Both the position numbers and the translations under genes were made by a program. Of a stretch of 61,323 bases of DNA, positions 22,964-31,513 are shown piece by piece (position 1 is the stretch's first letter; every line of letters starts with the position of its first letter). The stretch is from the IMG/VR virus record IMGVR_UViG_3300045051_000399, positions 1 to 61,323 of that record. The stretch is one strand, 5' to 3'. The DNA comes from a virus. Under the pieces are notes generated by a model. It worked only from the letters and a program-made list of their open reading frames with translations, did not search any database and was not told where the DNA came from.

Positions 22964-24652
22964 ATGGTGCCCGGCCTCACGTCGATCGTCATTCCCACGT
23001 ATAACCATGCAACACAGCTCGCCGACGCGATCGGAAGCGCCTTGCTTCAAACCGCGCCCGTTGAAGTGATCGCGATCGACGACGGCTCCACGGATCACAC
23101 GAGCGACGTGCTCCGGAAGTATCCGCAAGTGCGCGCGTTGAAGCTCCCGCACTGCGGGCCGAGCCTCGCGCGTAACGCGGGCCTCGATGCGGCGGCCGGC
23201 GAATACGTGATGTTGCTCGATGCCGACGACGTGATCGCGCCGGAGAAAGTCGCGAAGCAACGCGCCGAGCTGGAGGCCGTGCCCGAAGCGGGCTGGTGCT
23301 TGTGCGACGTGCGGATCGAGGATGCTTGCAAGGGCCGCACGATCAACGCCTCCGAACAATACGACTACGCGCGGATCGGGATCGACGGTTGGATCAAGTC
23401 GAAGCTTCAAGCCGGCCCGTTTATCCCGGTGATGTCGCCGCTCGTGCGGCGCTCGGTGATCGAAGAGCCGACGCCGATCCGGTTCGACGATCGCCTCGTG
23501 CCCGAGGATTACCACTTCTGGCTGAGCATCGCCGGCCGCGCTCGCGTGCGTTACGTGCCCGACGTGCTCGCGACGTATCGACACGGGCGCACCGGCCGAA
23601 GCCGGTTGCCGAAAACGGCCCGCGCCGTCGAGGCGAATATCGAGCTGCCGTTGCGGCTCAATCTCGGTTGCGGCGCGCCGGGCACGCGCTCCTGGCATCC
23701 GATGCGCGGCTTCGTGAATCTCGACAAGTCGATGGGCTGGCGCTTCGAGGATGGCTTGCGCGACTTCGCCGATCACTCCGTCGCCGGGATCACAATCTCG
23801 CATGCGTTGATGTATCTGCCCGAGGCCGACTGGCCGCGCTTTCTCTCCGAGTGCTCGCGCGTGCTTGCCGATCACGGCGTGCTCCGGATCACGGAGGATC
23901 ACACGGAGCATCCCGAGAGTGCGCGGCGCGGCGGCTGGCGCGGGAGCGAGCCGGCCGTCACGCTCACGACGCCGAGCTTTGTCGCCGAGCAGCTCGCGCG
24001 GGCCGGCCTCGTGGCCGAACACGTGGACGCCGAGCGCTCGACGTATCTCGATCGCTCGTTGATGCAAGCGCAACACGGCAAGCATCCCGATGTTTTTTTC
24101 ATCGAGGGCCGGAAATTGCCCGGCACGCTATTCTCGCCGCACAACGACGACGAGACGCTTTTCGCGGCGTTTACGATTCTGCGGTTTCGGCCGCGCGTCG
24201 TCGTGTGCTTCGAGAGCGTGCGCGACTACGGCGATCCGCGTGTGCGGGAAAATGAAACGCGCGAGGCAATGACGGTGCTCGGCGGCGGCGCGGTCGAGCA
24301 GTGGGCATGCCGTACCGGGATCGGTAGCGCGCACGTCGGCGAGCTGGTCGAGCAGATGCAAGCGTTCGACGCACGCGCGCATCCGATCCGAGTGTGGGCT
24401 CCGTCGCGCGAGGCATCGCATCCCGATCACGTCGCCGTTGCCGAAGCCGCCGCGCTCGTGTTCGACGGGCGCGTGCGGCACTTCCACACGTACGACGCCG
24501 GAGGCAAGGTGCGACGCGGCAAGCCCGTCGAGTACGAAGTCGAGTGGATCGAGCAAAAGCATCGGGCCTTATTGCGTTACGAGACACAAATCAAGCACGC
24601 GCGCGCTCACACGTTTTTCGCGTGGGATCTCACTGAATACGAGGAGGCGTGA
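22964..24652 (+). CDS. Three-domain fusion: GT2 glycosyltransferase, SAM methyltransferase, PIG-L/LmbE deacetylase
   Basis: A 562-residue protein. Residues 5-215: GT-A glycosyltransferase family 2, with IPTYN (10-14), DDGSTD (39-44), ARNAGLDAA (69-77) and the metal-binding DAD (86-88). Residues 225-375: class I methyltransferase with LNLGCG (232-237) and a type-11-like SHALMYLPEADWPRFLSE segment. Residues 383-560: PIG-L/LmbE-type N-acetylglucosamine deacetylase with SPHNDDE (391-397; family consensus HPDDE) and SHPDH (485-489) as zinc ligands. All key residues of each domain appear present. It lies inside the head operon beside further transferase genes, suggesting a sugar is built and then methylated and/or deacetylated. 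The acceptor could be virion protein, DNA or host glycan. Confidence 0.8.
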   Translation: MVPGLTSIVIPTYNHATQLADAIGSALLQTAPVEVIAIDDGSTDHTSDVLRKYPQVRALKLPHCGPSLARNAGLDAAAGEYVMLLDADDVIAPEKVAKQRAELEAVPEAGWCLCDVRIEDACKGRTINASEQYDYARIGIDGWIKSKLQAGPFIPVMSPLVRRSVIEEPTPIRFDDRLVPEDYHFWLSIAGRARVRYVPDVLATYRHGRTGRSRLPKTARAVEANIELPLRLNLGCGAPGTRSWHPMRGFVNLDKSMGWRFEDGLRDFADHSVAGITISHALMYLPEADWPRFLSECSRVLADHGVLRITEDHTEHPESARRGGWRGSEPAVTLTTPSFVAEQLARAGLVAEHVDAERSTYLDRSLMQAQHGKHPDVFFIEGRKLPGTLFSPHNDDETLFAAFTILRFRPRVVVCFESVRDYGDPRVRENETREAMTVLGGGAVEQWACRTGIGSAHVGELVEQMQAFDARAHPIRVWAPSREASHPDHVAVAEAAALVFDGRVRHFHTYDAGGKVRRGKPVEYEVEWIEQKHRALLRYETQIKHARAHTFFAWDLTEYEEA

Positions 24653-25188
24653 TGCCGGGTCCATTCAAGCTGTACCCAGAAGAGCGGCACTGGTGGAGCT
24701 TCAACGACTACGGTGCCGTGCTCGACGTGATGACGATGTACAAGCCGAAGCGTGTCGTCGAGTTTGGGCCGGGCTCCTCGACGCTTGCGCTCATCGAGGG
24801 CGGAGCCGAATCGATCACGATGCTCGAAGATAATCCGGATTGGGCCGGCGTGTACCGTGAACGGTTGGCGCGCAAGTATCCGACGCCAGAGTATCCGACG
24901 ATCGTTGAGATGGTTGAGTACACGTGGTGCAAGCCGCTCCGGATCCCGAAGCTCGATAAGGCGCGCTTCGATCTCGCGCTCATCGACGGGCCGCACGGCA
25001 CACAAAGCCGGCCGCCGGTGCTCGCGTGGTGCTTGAAGCGGTGCGATCTCGTGCTCATCCCGACGGAGGATGGCGACGGCGGCCTCATGCGAACGGCGAT
25101 CAGGGCCGAAGCGAAGAAAGCGCGCCGCTCGTCGGTGCAGTGGATGGAAACCGGGCCGCTCTCTGGCGGCTTTGCGCTGATCTCCTGA
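24652..25188 (+). CDS. SAM-dependent methyltransferase-like protein
   Basis: A 178-residue Rossmann-fold protein. VVEFGPGSSTLAL (about 36-48) is motif I, ITMLEDNPDW the motif II acidic strand end, and FDLALIDGPHG the motif IV-like segment seen in FkbM/class I small-molecule methyltransferases. ATG 24652 overlaps the previous stop (TGATG), with GAGGAGG upstream. Probably modifies the product of the adjacent glycosyltransferases. Confidence 0.7.
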   Translation: MPGPFKLYPEERHWWSFNDYGAVLDVMTMYKPKRVVEFGPGSSTLALIEGGAESITMLEDNPDWAGVYRERLARKYPTPEYPTIVEMVEYTWCKPLRIPKLDKARFDLALIDGPHGTQSRPPVLAWCLKRCDLVLIPTEDGDGGLMRTAIRAEAKKARRSSVQWMETGPLSGGFALIS

Positions 25189-25190
25189 TC

Positions 25191-25907
25191 ATGCTGATTG
25201 TCTTGGCGTGGAGCTGGGGCGGTCTGTTCGGGCCAGAGTATCCGAATCGACTTCGGGCCTCGCTCGCGCGCCGGTTGCATATCGCGCACAAGCTCGTGCT
25301 CGTGACGGATCGTACCGACGGGCTCGATCCTGGCATCGAGGCGATCCCGATGCCGACGACGTTCGCGGAAACCCCACGGTGCCGCCGCCGCATGCAACAG
25401 TACGATCAGACGTTTACCGATCCGCTCGGCCGCCGGATCCTCGGGCTCGATCTCGATCTCGTATTCGTGGATGACGTGACGCCGCTCGTACTCTGCGACG
25501 ATCCGATCAAGTGCTGGAAAGTCGGGCATGCCGGCGTGTACTCCGGAAGCTTCGTGCTTTTCAATTCCGGCGCGCTCGATGGCGCGTGGCAACAATTCGC
25601 CGCCGCGCCCGAGGCGTGGCCGCGCTCGTTGCAAAGATCGGGCACGCCGTCGGATCAAGCGATGATCAATGCGTGGCTCGCCTCGCAACCGCCGATCGCG
25701 CACTGGACGGAGCGAGACGGATTCGTCACGTACTACGGGCGCGGATACGAGCGCCTCGAACATTTAGGCGTTGGGCCTCGGTATCCGCACTTGCCGGCCG
25801 GTGCCCGCGTCGTCGTGCTCGGCAGTGCCGATAAGGCCGTGATGGATCGCGCCGAGTTCCCGTGGATTCGCGAGCACTGGCGCGACGTGCCGGCGAGGAT
25901 CTCGTGA
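25191..25907 (+). CDS. Glycosyltransferase (GT-A, GT8/GT32-like)
   Basis: A 238-residue protein. RRILGLDLDLVFVDDVTPLV (81-100) carries the D-x-D of nucleotide-diphospho-sugar transferases (D87, D89). HAGVYSGSFVLFNSGALDGAW and TPSDQAMINAWL match the later part of the family, where N-S-G and D-Q-A contact the acceptor. Shorter than most host enzymes; soluble. Overlaps the next start (GTGA). Confidence 0.7.
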   Translation: MLIVLAWSWGGLFGPEYPNRLRASLARRLHIAHKLVLVTDRTDGLDPGIEAIPMPTTFAETPRCRRRMQQYDQTFTDPLGRRILGLDLDLVFVDDVTPLVLCDDPIKCWKVGHAGVYSGSFVLFNSGALDGAWQQFAAAPEAWPRSLQRSGTPSDQAMINAWLASQPPIAHWTERDGFVTYYGRGYERLEHLGVGPRYPHLPAGARVVVLGSADKAVMDRAEFPWIREHWRDVPARIS

Positions 25908-26503
25908 CGCCGATCTTTCCCGTGATGCCGTTCGCGCTCGATATGAATCTCGGGCGCGCGTACAACGAGGCGATGAGTCTCGCGCCCGAGGATGCGTGGC
26001 TCGTGTTTCTCGATCACGACATGATGCTCACGACGCGCGAATGGTTTCGGCAGATCGAGGAGGCGATCCGGTTCAAGCCCGACGCCGGCGCGTTCGTGGC
26101 GTGCGCGAATCGCATCGCGCCGGAGTGGCAGAAAGCCGGCCCGGTCAACATCCACGAGATCCGGCATCATCGCTCATTCGGCAAAGAGCGGTTGAAGGTT
26201 CGTACGCTGCTCGACGTTACGGATACGAAAGGTTTCGGCGGCGTGCTCTTCGCGGTGAGCAAGGCGAGCTGGCGAGAAGTCGGCGGCTTTCGCGACGGGA
26301 TGCTTTGTGTCGATCACGGCATGCACTTCGCGCTTCGCGACGCCGGCAAGCGGATCTATTTGATCGAGGGCTTGTACGTGTACCATTGGCGGCGAGCATT
26401 CGGCGACGAGCTGCCAGAAGAAACCCCACGCGTCGCCGACTGTCCCTGTCGCGGCCCTGAAGCGATGCCGACTGAGCGACTAACCTTGCCGGAGCGAATA
26501 TGA
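25904..26503 (+). CDS. Glycosyltransferase family 2-like protein, short form
   Basis: A 199-residue protein from GTG 25904. AWLVFLDHDMMLTTREW (31-47) has the acidic D-H-D of GT-A enzymes. TKGFGGVLFAVSKASWREVG followed by DGMLCVDHGMHFALRDAG and a VYHWRR end match the later half of GT2 enzymes. The usual N-terminal nucleotide-binding strand (V-x-[IV]-P-x-[YF]-N) is largely missing, so it is either a minimal form or depends on a partner. Confidence 0.65.
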   Translation: MTPIFPVMPFALDMNLGRAYNEAMSLAPEDAWLVFLDHDMMLTTREWFRQIEEAIRFKPDAGAFVACANRIAPEWQKAGPVNIHEIRHHRSFGKERLKVRTLLDVTDTKGFGGVLFAVSKASWREVGGFRDGMLCVDHGMHFALRDAGKRIYLIEGLYVYHWRRAFGDELPEETPRVADCPCRGPEAMPTERLTLPERI

Positions 26504-28044
26504 GCACTTTGCGCGTGCGTCCGACGTGGCTCGATCGCGTGGTGATGCAATTCTCGCCGGCCGCCGGCGTGCGGCGCATCCGCAACCGGGCCGCGCTCGC
26601 GTTGATGGAACGGCACTTCGAGGCAACGACGGCCGGCCGCCGTACGGGCACGTGGAGCAAGCCCGCGAGCGATGCGAACGCCGCGATCGGGCCGGCCCTG
26701 GCGGGCCTCCGACAGAACGCGCGCGATCTCGTGCGAAACAATCCGTACGCCGAAAGCGCGCTCGCGACGATCGCGGATCATACGATCGGCTGGGGCATCA
26801 CGGCGAAGCCTGCGAAACCGAATGCGAAGCTCCTCGCACTGTGGCGCTCGTGGGCCGAAACGACGGCATGCGATGCCGACGGCCGCGAGAATCTGTACGG
26901 GCTTCAGCAGCTCGCTATGCGAACGGTGGTCGAGTCGGGCGAGGTAATCGTGCGGCTCCGCCGGCGGTTTCTCGAAGATGGGTACCCCGTGCCGTTGCAG
27001 ATTCAAGTGCTCGATCCCGACTACCTCGACTCGTCGAAAGACACGCTTACCACAGCACCGCCGGCCCGAGGCCGCGTGATACAGGGCGTGGCGTTCGACG
27101 CGCTCGGCAAGCGGATCGGGTACTACCTGTTTCCGGAGCATCCCGGCTCCTCGCTCGGCATGCAATCGTCAACACTGGTGCCAGCCGAGAGCGTGTTGCA
27201 TATTTACTGGCGCAAGCGGCCGGGACAAGTGCGCGGGTATCCCTGGTTTGCGCCGATCGTGCTTCGCATGCGCGACTTCGACGCGTTCGAGGATGCAACG
27301 TTGATGAAGCAAAAGATCGCCGCGTGTCTCTCGGTGATCACGAGCGATCCCGACGGCTCGGCGACGGCCCTCGGCGCGGCCGACGACTCCGCCGATCCGC
27401 CGATCGATCTCTTGGAGCCGGGCGCAATCCTCAACGTGCCGCCGGGCCGTTCGGTGAACGTCGTCAATCCGCCGACGACGGGCGATTACGAGGCGTACTC
27501 GAAAGGGCAGCTCCGCGCGGTTGCGACGGGTATGGGGATCCCGTACGAGGATCTCACCGGCGACTATACGGGCATGCCGTTCTCGGCGGCGCGCCGCTCG
27601 GGACTGCGACACGAGAGCCGCGTGCGGAATTGGCGATACAATCTGATCATTCCGCAATTCTGCGATCCCACGTGGGGATGGTTCATGCAAGCGGCGGCAA
27701 TCCTCGGCATCGGCTCGGCCGACGATCGCGCGGAGTGGACGCCGCCGCCATTGCCCGTCGTCGATCCGAGCATCGAGACGCTCGCCGATCAGCGGCGGAT
27801 CCGGAGCGGGCTTGCGAGCTGGAGCGAGACGGTTCGCGAACGTGGGTACGATCCGAAAGATCTACTCGACGAGATCAAGGCCGACTTCGATAAGTTCAAG
27901 GCGGCCGGCCTGATCCTCGACATCGATCCCGCGAACATGACGCAAGCCGGGCAGCTTCAAGGCGTCGCCGCCGCCGAGGCGAAAGCCGACACGCCGGATC
28001 CGCTCGCGGCCGCGCACGCCGCCGGCGAGGGGGCGGCCGCGTGA
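26500..28044 (+). CDS. Portal protein, lambda gpB-like
   Basis: A 514-residue protein. Family features: RRIRNRAALALMERHFEA near the N-terminus, NNPYAESALATIADHTIGWG (about 80-100), VLDPDYLD, and the central GIPYEDLTGDYTGMPFSAAR followed by RSGLRHESR. The C-terminal domain has PDPLAAAHAAGEGAAA-like low complexity. The length is normal for the lambda family. It forms the dodecameric DNA channel at the capsid vertex. ATG 26500 overlaps the upstream glycosyltransferase by 4 bp, so both are translated from one message. Confidence 0.9.
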   Translation: MSTLRVRPTWLDRVVMQFSPAAGVRRIRNRAALALMERHFEATTAGRRTGTWSKPASDANAAIGPALAGLRQNARDLVRNNPYAESALATIADHTIGWGITAKPAKPNAKLLALWRSWAETTACDADGRENLYGLQQLAMRTVVESGEVIVRLRRRFLEDGYPVPLQIQVLDPDYLDSSKDTLTTAPPARGRVIQGVAFDALGKRIGYYLFPEHPGSSLGMQSSTLVPAESVLHIYWRKRPGQVRGYPWFAPIVLRMRDFDAFEDATLMKQKIAACLSVITSDPDGSATALGAADDSADPPIDLLEPGAILNVPPGRSVNVVNPPTTGDYEAYSKGQLRAVATGMGIPYEDLTGDYTGMPFSAARRSGLRHESRVRNWRYNLIIPQFCDPTWGWFMQAAAILGIGSADDRAEWTPPPLPVVDPSIETLADQRRIRSGLASWSETVRERGYDPKDLLDEIKADFDKFKAAGLILDIDPANMTQAGQLQGVAAAEAKADTPDPLAAAHAAGEGAAA

Positions 28045-28787
28045 CGCCTCGGCTCGAAGCGGTCTGGTTCGAGGCGAACGATCGATCGGCGCGATGGTCG
28101 AGGATGGCGCGCGTCTTAGCGCTCACCGCCGGCGAGCAGCTCCCGAGCTGGGCCGTCAACGTGTACGCCATGCCCGACACGCCGATCGAGAGTGACATCG
28201 ATCGTCGGCAGATCATCGCGAATAGTCGGAAGCTGTGGGCGTGGAATAACACGATCCGATCGGCGGAGGATGGCGAGCGGATCCTCCTCATCGACGCGGA
28301 TGCCGCGATCCTCTTGCCGCTCGATGACGTGTGGGATCTCGACTTCGATCTCGCGTACACGAAGCGGCCGAGCACGGCAAAGTTTCCATTTAACGGCGGC
28401 GTGCTTTTCGTGCGCGTGTCGAACGTGACGCGAGCGTTTTTTGATCTGTGGGAAAGAGAAAATGCGCGCATGCTGGTCGAGCCCGCGCATCATCGGAAGT
28501 GGCAAGCGCGGTATGGCGGGATCAATCAGGCGAGCTTCGGGTACCTCACACATAGTCGGAGTTTCGATCTAAAGCTGCACGCGCTCCCGTGTTCGGAATG
28601 GAATTGCGAAGATAGCGGCTGGTCGCAATTCGATCCGGACACGACGCGGATCCTCCATATCAAGAGCGCGCTTCGGCTGGCGTGTTTCCTGGGCGTGGCC
28701 GAGCGGGCAACCGGGCTCGGCCCGCTCGCGAAGATCTGGCGCGAGTTCGATCGACGCGCCTCGGGAGCCCTCACGAGGACAGCATGA
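28041..28787 (+). CDS. Glycosyltransferase-like protein (GT-A with DxD)
   Basis: A 248-residue protein from GTG 28041. ERILLIDADAAILLPLDDVW (79-98) provides the D-A-D metal site (D85, D87), and FPFNGGVLFVRVSNVTRAFF is the typical N-G-G-V acceptor-side motif of GT8/GT34-like enzymes. It follows the portal gene with a 4-bp overlap, so transferase genes flank the portal on both sides. Confidence 0.65.
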   Translation: MTPRLEAVWFEANDRSARWSRMARVLALTAGEQLPSWAVNVYAMPDTPIESDIDRRQIIANSRKLWAWNNTIRSAEDGERILLIDADAAILLPLDDVWDLDFDLAYTKRPSTAKFPFNGGVLFVRVSNVTRAFFDLWERENARMLVEPAHHRKWQARYGGINQASFGYLTHSRSFDLKLHALPCSEWNCEDSGWSQFDPDTTRILHIKSALRLACFLGVAERATGLGPLAKIWREFDRRASGALTRTA

Positions 28788-29023
28788 GCCACGCACAACG
28801 CATGATCCGATCGCACGACTTGACCGATCGCGCCGTTCGCTCGCCAAAGGCCGCCGAGCCGCAATCGCTGAGCCCTCAAGAGCTGGCGGCGGAGTGGGGA
28901 TGTCACGTCGATACCGTCTATCGCGACATCCGCAAGCGAGCGCTTAGGGCCTATCGACTGCCCGGCGGCTCGCTCCGCATCCGCCGCGAAGATGCGGATC
29001 GCTACGGGCGGCCGCTCTGGTAA
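28784..29023 (+). CDS. Excisionase/MerR-type helix-turn-helix protein
   Basis: A 79-residue protein. LSPQELAAEWGCHVDTVYRD, then RALRAYRLPGGSLRIRREDA, is a complete winged helix-turn-helix of the excisionase (HTH_17) family. No integrase is present, so it is more likely a regulator or packaging factor. Overlaps both neighbours by 1-4 bp. Confidence 0.65.
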   Translation: MSHAQRMIRSHDLTDRAVRSPKAAEPQSLSPQELAAEWGCHVDTVYRDIRKRALRAYRLPGGSLRIRREDADRYGRPLW

Positions 29024-29337
29024 TGGCGAGCGAGCCTGTCGGCGAGCCGATCGTCGAGGAAGTCGAAGCCTCTTTGCCGTCGAAAACGACGCGCGAAGAG
29101 GATCGACATTCGCTCGGCCAGCGTCGGATCAACGCGATTTGGGAAATGACGCAAGCGGCGATCGCGCTTAGCGTCATTTGGGGCGCGTTCGGAGCCGCGA
29201 TCTGGATGGTGATTCAGGATCCATCGAATCGGCTCATGGCGTTTTTGTTTCTCTCGAATGTCGTCTCGATCGTGATCGGCTTCTACTTCGGGCGCACCAA
29301 TCATCAGCGTATCGGCGGCGTCGATCTCGGCCGCTAG
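29023..29337 (+). CDS. Two-pass membrane protein
   Basis: A 104-residue protein: acidic N-terminal 45 residues, then two hydrophobic segments (AIALSVIWGAFGAAIWMVI and LMAFLFLSNVVSIVIGFYFG) and a short basic tail. Membrane proteins between portal and capsid genes are unusual. It could be a holin-like or superinfection-exclusion protein. Confidence 0.55.
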   Translation: MASEPVGEPIVEEVEASLPSKTTREEDRHSLGQRRINAIWEMTQAAIALSVIWGAFGAAIWMVIQDPSNRLMAFLFLSNVVSIVIGFYFGRTNHQRIGGVDLGR

Positions 29338-29351
29338 GCTGGGGCTAGTTT

Positions 29352-29380
29352 AGGCCGCAACCGGCCGCAACCGGCCGCAC
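29352..29380. repeat. Three tandem copies of a 10-bp repeat
   Basis: GGCCGCAACC is repeated in tandem (29353-29362, 29363-29372), followed by GGCCGCACAC, in the 95-bp gap before the protease-capsid gene. The repeats could bind a regulator or be a packaging-related site. No hairpin is formed. Confidence 0.5.
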
Positions 29381-29432
29381 ACGCCACAAGAGAGTTTGCA
29401 GCTCGGCGGCGGCCTCGGGCACTCTGTCGCCC

Positions 29433-31451
29433 GTGGGAAGCCCGGCCAATAACGATCGTTTTATCGATCTCCCGGCCCTTGAGTTCCGCGCCGTCGTCGC
29501 GCCGAAATCCATCGACAACGAGAAGCGCACCGTCGATCTGACGTTCAGCACGGGCGCGCCCGTCGAGCGTGTTGATTGGGGAACGGGCGAACGCTTCATC
29601 GAACGACTTTCGATGGATCCGGCGCACGTGCGGCTCGAACGACTCAACAACGGCGCGCCGCTCCTCGACACGCACGGCGGGTACTCGATCGCGAGCATGC
29701 TCGGCGCGGTCGTCCCTGGCACGGCGAAGATGGTTGCCGGGCAGGGCCGAGGCACGGTGCAGTTTTCGCGGCGTGCCGAAGTCGAGCCCGTGTGGCGCGA
29801 CGTACAGGACGGGATCGTTTCGAGCGTGAGCGTCGGCTATCGTGTGCACGCGTACGAAGAGCGGGCCGCGAAAGCCGGAGCACTCAAGACACGTACGGCC
29901 GTCGATTGGGAGCCATACGAAGTCTCGATGGTGCCGATGCCGGCCGACACCGGCGCGCACACGCGGAGCGAATCAGGACCGGAAACCAATCGTTGCATCG
30001 TCCGAACAATTGAGGAGATCCCGACAATGGAACGTACCCCGTCAGAGTTTGTCGCCGAGGATCCGCTCGCGGCCGGGCTCGCGGCACCGGCAACGCCGGC
30101 ACCGCCGGCCGCTCCGGCAACGGAGCCCACGGATCGCGATCGCGGCGCGATCTCCGAACGTGAGCGCACGCTCGGGATCATCGCCGCCGTGCGCGGTGCG
30201 CGACTTCCACAGGCAAAGGCCGACGCGTACATCGCGAGCGGTCGTACCCTGGTGGATATTCAGTCGGAGATCTTCCGCGAGCTGGAGCGGCGCGATCCGC
30301 CGGTGCCGAATCTGATCAGCAACAACGGCGGCACCGTTGAGATGAACGGGCCGGATCCAAATCTGCACTTGCGCGCCGGGATCGAAAATGCGCTCTTGCA
30401 CCGCATCGCGCCGCAAGCGTTCAAGCTCGAAGATGTCGGCCGCGAGTATCGCGGGATGACGCTCCTCGACATCGCGCGCGTGTATCTGCACGCACAGCGG
30501 ATCCGCACGACGGGCATGTCGAAAATGGATCTCGCCGGCCTCGCGCTCGGGCTCAACGTGCGTGCCGGGTATCACACGACTTCCGATTACCCGAACTTGC
30601 TCGCCGACGTGGCGGCAAAGACGCTGCGCGCCGCGTATGAAGCCGCGCCTCAGACGTTCACGGTGATCGGCCGGCGCGTGACGCTCTCCGACTTCAAGCC
30701 CGTGAAGCGCTTGCAGCTCGGCGAGGCTCCGTCGCTGCTCGAAGTCAACGAGCACGGCGAGTACAAGCGCGGCACGATCGGCGAGGGAAAAGAGCAATTC
30801 CAGCTCGCGACGTACGGCCGCGTGTTCGCGATCACGCGCAAGGCGCTGATCAACGACGACACCGACGCGTTTTCTCGAGTACCGGCGCTCTTCGGGCGTT
30901 CGGCGCGCAACCTCGAAAGCGATCTCGCGTGGGAGCAGATCACGGCGAATGCGGCAATGGGCGACTCGATCGCCGTATTCCACGCATCGCACGGCAACCT
31001 CGCGGACGACGGAGATCCCATCTCGATCGACACGCTCGGCGCGGGCCGCGCCGCCATGCGGTTGCAGACCGGGCTGGACGGCGCGACGTACCTCAACATC
31101 GTTCCGAAGTACTTGCTCGTGCCGACGAGCCTCGAAACGGTGGCCGATCAGTTCGTGAGCAACATTACGCCGGCCGTTGCCGGGCAGGCGAATCCGTTCA
31201 CGGGCCGGTTGACGGTCGTGCCCGAGCCTCGGCTCGACGCAACCTCACAAATCGCGTGGTATCTGGCGGCCTCGCCCGATCAGATCGACATGCTCGAATA
31301 CGCGTACCTTGAGGGCGAGGATGGACCGGCGATCGAGTCGCGGATCGGCTTCGACATCGACGGGCTAGAAATCAAGTGCCGGCACGACTTCGCGGCGAAG
31401 CTGATCGATTATCGCGGCTTCTATCGCAACGACGGCGATCAGGTGAGCTAG
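29433..31451 (+). CDS. Fused prohead protease and major capsid protein
   Basis: A 672-residue protein. Residues about 14-178 are an HK97-type prohead protease: LLDTHGGYS (78-85, catalytic His81), GIVSSVSVGYRV (127-138, catalytic Ser region) and WEPYEVSMVPMPAD (159-172). Residues about 190-300 are Ala/Pro/charged and helical, like a scaffold segment. Residues about 310-672 are an HK97-fold major capsid protein (KLEDVGREYRGMTLLDIARV; YGRVFAITRKALINDDTDAF). Cleavage after assembly would release the capsid subunit. Start GTG 29433 has a poor ribosome site, so the exact N-terminus is uncertain. Confidence 0.85.
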   Translation: MGSPANNDRFIDLPALEFRAVVAPKSIDNEKRTVDLTFSTGAPVERVDWGTGERFIERLSMDPAHVRLERLNNGAPLLDTHGGYSIASMLGAVVPGTAKMVAGQGRGTVQFSRRAEVEPVWRDVQDGIVSSVSVGYRVHAYEERAAKAGALKTRTAVDWEPYEVSMVPMPADTGAHTRSESGPETNRCIVRTIEEIPTMERTPSEFVAEDPLAAGLAAPATPAPPAAPATEPTDRDRGAISERERTLGIIAAVRGARLPQAKADAYIASGRTLVDIQSEIFRELERRDPPVPNLISNNGGTVEMNGPDPNLHLRAGIENALLHRIAPQAFKLEDVGREYRGMTLLDIARVYLHAQRIRTTGMSKMDLAGLALGLNVRAGYHTTSDYPNLLADVAAKTLRAAYEAAPQTFTVIGRRVTLSDFKPVKRLQLGEAPSLLEVNEHGEYKRGTIGEGKEQFQLATYGRVFAITRKALINDDTDAFSRVPALFGRSARNLESDLAWEQITANAAMGDSIAVFHASHGNLADDGDPISIDTLGAGRAAMRLQTGLDGATYLNIVPKYLLVPTSLETVADQFVSNITPAVAGQANPFTGRLTVVPEPRLDATSQIAWYLAASPDQIDMLEYAYLEGEDGPAIESRIGFDIDGLEIKCRHDFAAKLIDYRGFYRNDGDQVS

Positions 31452-31513
31452 CGCGTTAGCGTGCTCATTGGCCGTTCCACGTAATCGGTGAGACAAGCGG
31501 AGGAGCTGAGGCA

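Noticed and set aside
24089-24100. Run of T residues near 24090 as a terminator or frameshift site.
   Set aside because: It lies inside the continuous three-domain reading frame, with no hairpin before it and open frame on both sides.
2163-27642. Further TACAAT strings (about 2163 and 27637) as promoters.
   Set aside because: They are internal to long conserved-looking genes and lack the flanking TA(A/T) and T bases as well as a -35 element.
28784-29023. Excisionase-like gene as evidence for a temperate phage.
   Set aside because: No integrase, repressor or attachment-site candidate was seen. The HTH_17 fold also occurs in regulators and terminase-related proteins.
29352-29380. A CRISPR-like repeat.
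   Set aside because: The copies are only 10 bp, directly adjacent and without spacers.
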